In this document: in pieces, positions 6,370 to 9,721 of the stretch
How the letters are laid out: the number at the start of each line of letters is the position of its first letter
How positions within the stretch are numbered: position 1 is the stretch's first letter
The notes under the pieces: model-generated
What the model was told of the DNA's origin: nothing
Databases searched by the model: none
Seen by the model: the letters and a program-made list of their open reading frames with translations, nothing else
Program-made: the position numbers and the translations under genes
Origin: Desulfobacteraceae bacterium
Lineage (GTDB): Bacteria; Desulfobacterota; Desulfobacteria; Desulfobacterales; ETH-SRB1
Direction of reading: 5' to 3'
Length of the DNA stretch: 9,721 bases
Assembly (NCBI GenBank): GCA_030638305.1
Contig: DAOWEW010000181.1
Location: 1-9,721 of the forward strand

Positions 6370-6655
6370 TCTGAATGAAGCGCAAATAAAAAGAGAACGC
6401 GGGAAAGCAAGGGACATCAGAAAATCCCAGTGGTGGAAACGCTGTCTTGCAAAAGGAATATGCTATTACTGCGGAAAGCAAACCTTGCCAAAAGAACTTA
6501 CAATGGATCATATTGTACCAATATCACGAGGGGGCAGGAGTACAAAAGGCAATGTGGTTACTTCATGCAAGGAATGCAACAACAAAAAAAAGTACCTTCT
6601 GCCAATGGAATGGGAGCAATATTTGAGTGTAAAGGGCAAAACCTATGAGGTTTAG
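6335..6655 (+). CDS. Small HNH endonuclease
   Basis: This is a 106-residue HNH (beta-beta-alpha-metal) nuclease-fold protein. The core is complete: a structural zinc site from CYYC (43-46) and CKEC (78-81), the general-base and metal pair D58-H59 in MDHIVPISRGG, Asn73 in GNVV, and Asn82 at the third position. The basic N-terminal 40 residues (KRERGKARDIRKSQWWKR) could contact nucleic acid. The ATG at 6335 is preferred over the TTG at 6326, which would only lengthen the overlap. The first 35 nt overlap the ATP-grasp gene in another frame, with no recognisable Shine-Dalgarno. The 3' end overlaps the RNA ligase by 11 nt. Proteins of this compact type occur both as homing or phage nucleases and as stand-alone chromosomal genes. 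The substrate, DNA or RNA, is unknown. Confidence 0.88.
   Translation: MKKSNFQPFAYDLNEAQIKRERGKARDIRKSQWWKRCLAKGICYYCGKQTLPKELTMDHIVPISRGGRSTKGNVVTSCKECNNKKKYLLPMEWEQYLSVKGKTYEV
6631..6636 (+). promoter_or_regulatory. Ribosome-binding site of the RNA ligase gene
   Basis: AAAGGG lies 8 nt before the ATG at 6645 and inside the HNH coding sequence. It is one of the clearest ribosome-binding sites in the window and fixes the ligase start, which lies 9 codons before the conserved ENSYRKKF segment. Confidence 0.6.
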
Positions 6656-7652
6656 AAAATATTTCGATATTGAAAATAGTTATCGCAAAAAGTTTATTGA
6701 TCTTATTGTTGCGGAAAAAAAGGACAAAGGCGAATTTGTTGTACAGGAAAAAGCGCATGGTGCAAATCTTTCTTTCTGGTATGACGGTAAGGAACTGCAA
6801 TCTGCCAAAAGGACCAGTTTTATAGAAGAGAACTTTTATAACCATATGCCGGTTGAAGACAAAAACAGGGAAAAAGTTAAAAAGCTCTATGCGATTTTAA
6901 AGAAAGAAGGCTGTGATTTTAGTGAGTTGGCTGTATATGGTGAATTGATCGGCGGAACATATCCTCACAAAGATGTGAAAAAGGATACTTCTGCCACAAG
7001 AATTCAGAAAGGTATTTTTTACACGCCGCACAACGAGTTTTATGCTATTGATGTGGCAATAGATGGCCAATTGATTGATATTGATAAGTTCAACCGGTTT
7101 ATGGAGAAGGCTGGTTTTCTGTATGCAAAAACCATATTCAGAGGTACGTTTGAAGAATGCCTGAAATATTCAAACAGCTTTTCTTCTCAGATTGCCGTAT
7201 GGCTGGGTCTTCCCGAACTTGAAGATAACATATGTGAAGGCATTGTGATAAAACCGGTAATTCCTGAATTTCTTAGCGATACGACAAGAGTAATTCTTAA
7301 AAACAAGAATGAGAAATGGGCGGAAAAAGCAAGGGCAAAAAACAGGCCGCAAAAGCCTCAGATGACATTATCTGAAAAAGGCGAGAAACTATTGAACGAG
7401 ATGGTGAGTCTTGTCACAGAAAACCGGCTTCGCAATGTATTATCAAAAATCGGACAGATTGAGCAAAAGGAATTCGGCAAACTCATACAACTTTTTTCAA
7501 AAGATATACTTGAAGATTTTTTCAAGGACTACCTTGAAGAATATAATGAACTTGAAAAAAAAGAGCAAAAGCAATTGACAGGTAAACTGAATAAGCAATG
7601 TGCGGAGCTGATACGCCGCAATTTCAGTAACATCGTTGATGGAGAATTTTAA
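6645..7652 (+). CDS. T4 Rnl2-type RNA ligase (nick-sealing, ATP-dependent)
   Basis: This ligase should seal 3'-OH/5'-phosphate nicks in duplex RNA through a ligase-AMP intermediate. Its 335 residues match T4 Rnl2 (334 as I recall). The nucleotidyltransferase motifs are all present: motif I EKAHGAN with nucleophile Lys36 (T4 Lys35), AKRT near 54-57, motif III YGELIGG with Glu100 (T4 Glu99), FYAIDV, motif IV CEGIVIKP with Glu198 and Lys203, and motif V LKNKNEKW with Lys219 and Lys221. The start (FRKYFDIENSYRKKFI) also resembles T4 Rnl2. From about 240 there is an Rnl2-like C-terminal helical domain, notably TENRLRNVLSKIGQIEQKEF. Trypanosome editing ligases lack that domain. The ATG overlaps the HNH gene by 11 nt and has an AAAGGG site. 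Rnl2 enzymes are best known from phage, so horizontal origin is plausible. Family confidence is high; the physiological substrate is unknown. Confidence 0.95.
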   Translation: MRFRKYFDIENSYRKKFIDLIVAEKKDKGEFVVQEKAHGANLSFWYDGKELQSAKRTSFIEENFYNHMPVEDKNREKVKKLYAILKKEGCDFSELAVYGELIGGTYPHKDVKKDTSATRIQKGIFYTPHNEFYAIDVAIDGQLIDIDKFNRFMEKAGFLYAKTIFRGTFEECLKYSNSFSSQIAVWLGLPELEDNICEGIVIKPVIPEFLSDTTRVILKNKNEKWAEKARAKNRPQKPQMTLSEKGEKLLNEMVSLVTENRLRNVLSKIGQIEQKEFGKLIQLFSKDILEDFFKDYLEEYNELEKKEQKQLTGKLNKQCAELIRRNFSNIVDGEF

Positions 7653-9721
7653 ATGAGCTTAATAAAAACAATCGGAACAATCTTTTTTCTTTTACTCTTT
7701 TTGTTAATTGAACAGTCTTTTCTTTTTGCCGAAGATAATACGAATCATGATTTTGAAAATGTAAATAAACTTTTTCAGGTCAGTCTGGAAGATTTGATGA
7801 ATATTGAGGTTGTCTCTGCTACCAGGGTAAAACAGAATATAACCGAAGCGCCGTCTATCATGACAGTGATTACCGCTCAACAGATAAGAGAGAGAGGATA
7901 TCAAAGCATTGCGGAAGCGGTCAGAACCGTGCCCGGTTTTTCCTTATGGGTTGATAATTTTATGTCGAGTATCAGCGTGCGGGGATCTAACTCTATTCAG
8001 GGCTGGAACCAGAATCTCAAAATTATGATTGACGGACAGCCTGTTTCATACAGACCTGCAAACTGGACACCCATTGATGAATCGTTGATTCCGATTCGAT
8101 GCGTAAAAAAAATTGAAGTTATCAAAGGCCCGGCATCTGCAATGTATGGCGCTAATGCTTATCTTGGTGCTATTAACATCATTTCCTTTGATGGCAACGA
8201 GTTTGATTCTCTTGAGGTGACAGGTATTGGCGGAAGTCTTGATACCTATGGCGGATCGTTTGTGGTAGGCAAAAAGATAGATGAAATTGATTTTATGACA
8301 GCTTTTTCTGCCCAACGTTCGAACAGGTCGGGGCTGTCTTATCCGGATCCGGTTCCGAAAGATTATACAAACATTAAAAGTGAAAACGATATTTCAGAAC
8401 CGAAAAGTTTTTATGGAAAGATATCGTATAAAGGACTTACAATGTCAGCACATTATCAACAATTATATAAGTCAGCCGAATTTACGAATTTTTCCTCACT
8501 AAAATACTCTAATCTGAACTGTACAGACAACTGGTTTATTAAGGGTGAGTATGAAAAAAATCTATTGAATGACAAGCTGAACTTGAAAGGATCGTTGGCA
8601 TACGGTGAAGGAGGAACCAACAATGAGGAAGAAAAGGAAAATGTTCCTGAGAATAAGGGCTATATAAGAAAGGATATCGGTGTGCGTTTTGTTGATCTTG
8701 CGGTAGAATCGTTCTATAAGTTTGCCGAAAAAAACAGCATAGGCATTGGAATAGATTATACTACAGATGACCAGCAACTACAGAATAATTATATAGTCGA
8801 TATGGCAACCGGAGAGAAAATCCTTTTGTCTGACGAGGCGCCTCAATCAAGAAAGGATTTTAATAATCTTGGAATTTATGTCCAGAGTGTTTATTACCTG
8901 AATCCGAATACAGGACTAACAGGTGGACTAAGATTTGATTCCCATAATCTTTATGGTGACAGCACGACATATAGAATAGGTATAACCAATCGTATTTCAG
9001 AGAGATTGTACGTAAAAATCCTTTACGGAACATCTTTTAAAACTCCTACTCCAAGGCAGTTATTTGACCCGCTATGCTCGGATGTGACACACGATACCAA
9101 AGGTAATCCGGATTTGATCCCGCAGCATGCCCGCACATTTGAAACCCTGCTTGGCTTTAAACTAAGTAAAACGCTTCACGGAAAACTTGGAGGATTTTAC
9201 ACCAGAATCAAGGATGGCATAGAACTCCTTCCCATTGACGATAACAGTGGGAATTATACATACGATCAGAAAGATCTGAAATCATTTGGTTTTGAAGGTG
9301 GATTGGATGCGCAATTCAGTAAAAATTTAAAAGGGTATCTGAGTTTTTCGTATCAGAGAACAAGGTACGATGAAACCAATAAAGAAACAGACTTTGTGCC
9401 GAAAATAACTGTAAATGCAGGATTGAATTATCTTTTTTGGGAGCATCTTAATATTAATCTTGAAAATATATTTGTCGGCAAAAGGGTATCTCCAAAGAAA
9501 CTTGATACTGTCGAATATGCCGACCCGGGATATCAGGCTGACGAAGACTATAAAATACCTGCATATTTGCTCGTAAACCTGACTTTATCTACAAAAGATA
9601 TCATGATATTTAACAGCAAAGAGACAATTTTTAGCTTAAAGTGCAGTGACATCTTCGATGAAAAATATATAGATCCGGGTCCTCCCAAAGATGGCTATGA
9701 CATCCCGCATCACGGAAGACG
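7653..9721 (+). CDS. TonB-dependent outer-membrane receptor (C-terminus beyond window)
   Basis: This is a ligand-gated outer-membrane importer powered by TonB-ExbB-ExbD. A signal peptide occupies residues 1-26 (hydrophobic core FFLLLFLLI, likely cleavage after LFA). A TonB-box-like NIEVVSATR lies at 50-58. The plug domain at about 60-180 includes SVRG, IMIDGQPV and the classic IEVIKGPASAMYGANAYLGAINII at 154-177. The rest is alternating-residue beta-barrel. The 689 visible codons end in DIPHHGR, a pattern that usually comes 10-15 residues before the final aromatic strand, so the gene is nearly complete. The start ATG directly follows the ligase TAA, with GGAG 8 nt upstream. The substrate cannot be told: the receptor resembles the broad siderophore/cobalamin/colicin class, and no transporter partner is in view. 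Co-transcription with an RNA ligase is unexpected. Confidence 0.93.
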   Translation, partial: MSLIKTIGTIFFLLLFLLIEQSFLFAEDNTNHDFENVNKLFQVSLEDLMNIEVVSATRVKQNITEAPSIMTVITAQQIRERGYQSIAEAVRTVPGFSLWVDNFMSSISVRGSNSIQGWNQNLKIMIDGQPVSYRPANWTPIDESLIPIRCVKKIEVIKGPASAMYGANAYLGAINIISFDGNEFDSLEVTGIGGSLDTYGGSFVVGKKIDEIDFMTAFSAQRSNRSGLSYPDPVPKDYTNIKSENDISEPKSFYGKISYKGLTMSAHYQQLYKSAEFTNFSSLKYSNLNCTDNWFIKGEYEKNLLNDKLNLKGSLAYGEGGTNNEEEKENVPENKGYIRKDIGVRFVDLAVESFYKFAEKNSIGIGIDYTTDDQQLQNNYIVDMATGEKILLSDEAPQSRKDFNNLGIYVQSVYYLNPNTGLTGGLRFDSHNLYGDSTTYRIGITNRISERLYVKILYGTSFKTPTPRQLFDPLCSDVTHDTKGNPDLIPQHARTFETLLGFKLSKTLHGKLGGFYTRIKDGIELLPIDDNSGNYTYDQKDLKSFGFEGGLDAQFSKNLKGYLSFSYQRTRYDETNKETDFVPKITVNAGLNYLFWEHLNINLENIFVGKRVSPKKLDTVEYADPGYQADEDYKIPAYLLVNLTLSTKDIMIFNSKETIFSLKCSDIFDEKYIDPGPPKDGYDIPHHGR

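Noticed and set aside
6430..6648. Alternative plus-strand frame inside the HNH gene, reachable by a -1 slip at the A-rich run near 6584-6592 (A AAA AAG type)
   Set aside because: The slippery-looking run encodes a natural Asn-Asn-Lys-Lys-Lys stretch in an AT-rich gene. No downstream stimulatory structure is evident, and the HNH frame already gives a complete protein.
8562..8777. Minus-strand open frames within the receptor gene (also 7704-7904 and 8046-8315)
   Set aside because: They are antisense to a continuous TonB-dependent receptor reading frame with signal peptide, plug and barrel features.

Overview
The window looks like a chromosomal segment of an AT-rich Gram-negative bacterium. The Gram-negative call rests on a TonB-dependent outer-membrane receptor at the right edge. 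The combination of a hisI-hisG pair, engB and era, plus short palindromic and heptanucleotide repeats, reminds me of Desulfobacterota (sulfate-reducer-like). That placement is recollection and inference, not a measured result.

Layout. Positions 1-2250 (minus strand) hold most of a class A penicillin-binding protein (PBP1A type) whose C-terminus lies beyond the left edge. Positions 2251-2673 (423 bp) are a gene-free divergent region. It contains a pair of short hairpins, candidate overlapping divergent promoters, and a 142-bp palindromic MITE-like element with terminal inverted repeats and a 9-bp target-site duplication. No RNA gene was seen there. From 2674 to the right edge every gene is on the plus strand with overlaps or very short gaps: hisI, hisG, engB (ysxC), era, an ATP-grasp protein, a small HNH nuclease, a full-length T4-Rnl2-type RNA ligase, and a TonB-dependent receptor cut off just before its C-terminus. 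The only gap larger than a few bases is 30 bp between hisG and engB.

How the genes relate. HisG and HisI catalyse steps 1 and 3 of histidine biosynthesis. EngB and Era are ribosome-assembly GTPases acting on the 50S and 30S subunits. Next comes an unusual accessory group: ATP-grasp enzyme, HNH nuclease and RNA ligase, with ORFs overlapping out of frame by 35 and 11 nt. The receptor start codon follows the ligase stop with no intervening base. The joint function of this group is unknown. An RNA or nucleic-acid processing and repair role is a reasonable inference, because the ligase keeps every motif of the Rnl2 family, including its C-terminal domain.

The most notable small-scale features are: (i) an in-frame 54-bp expansion at the 5' end of hisG, made of a duplicated start region plus five 7-bp repeats; (ii) the MITE-like element in the hisI leader; and (iii) the ATP-grasp/HNH/Rnl2 cassette.
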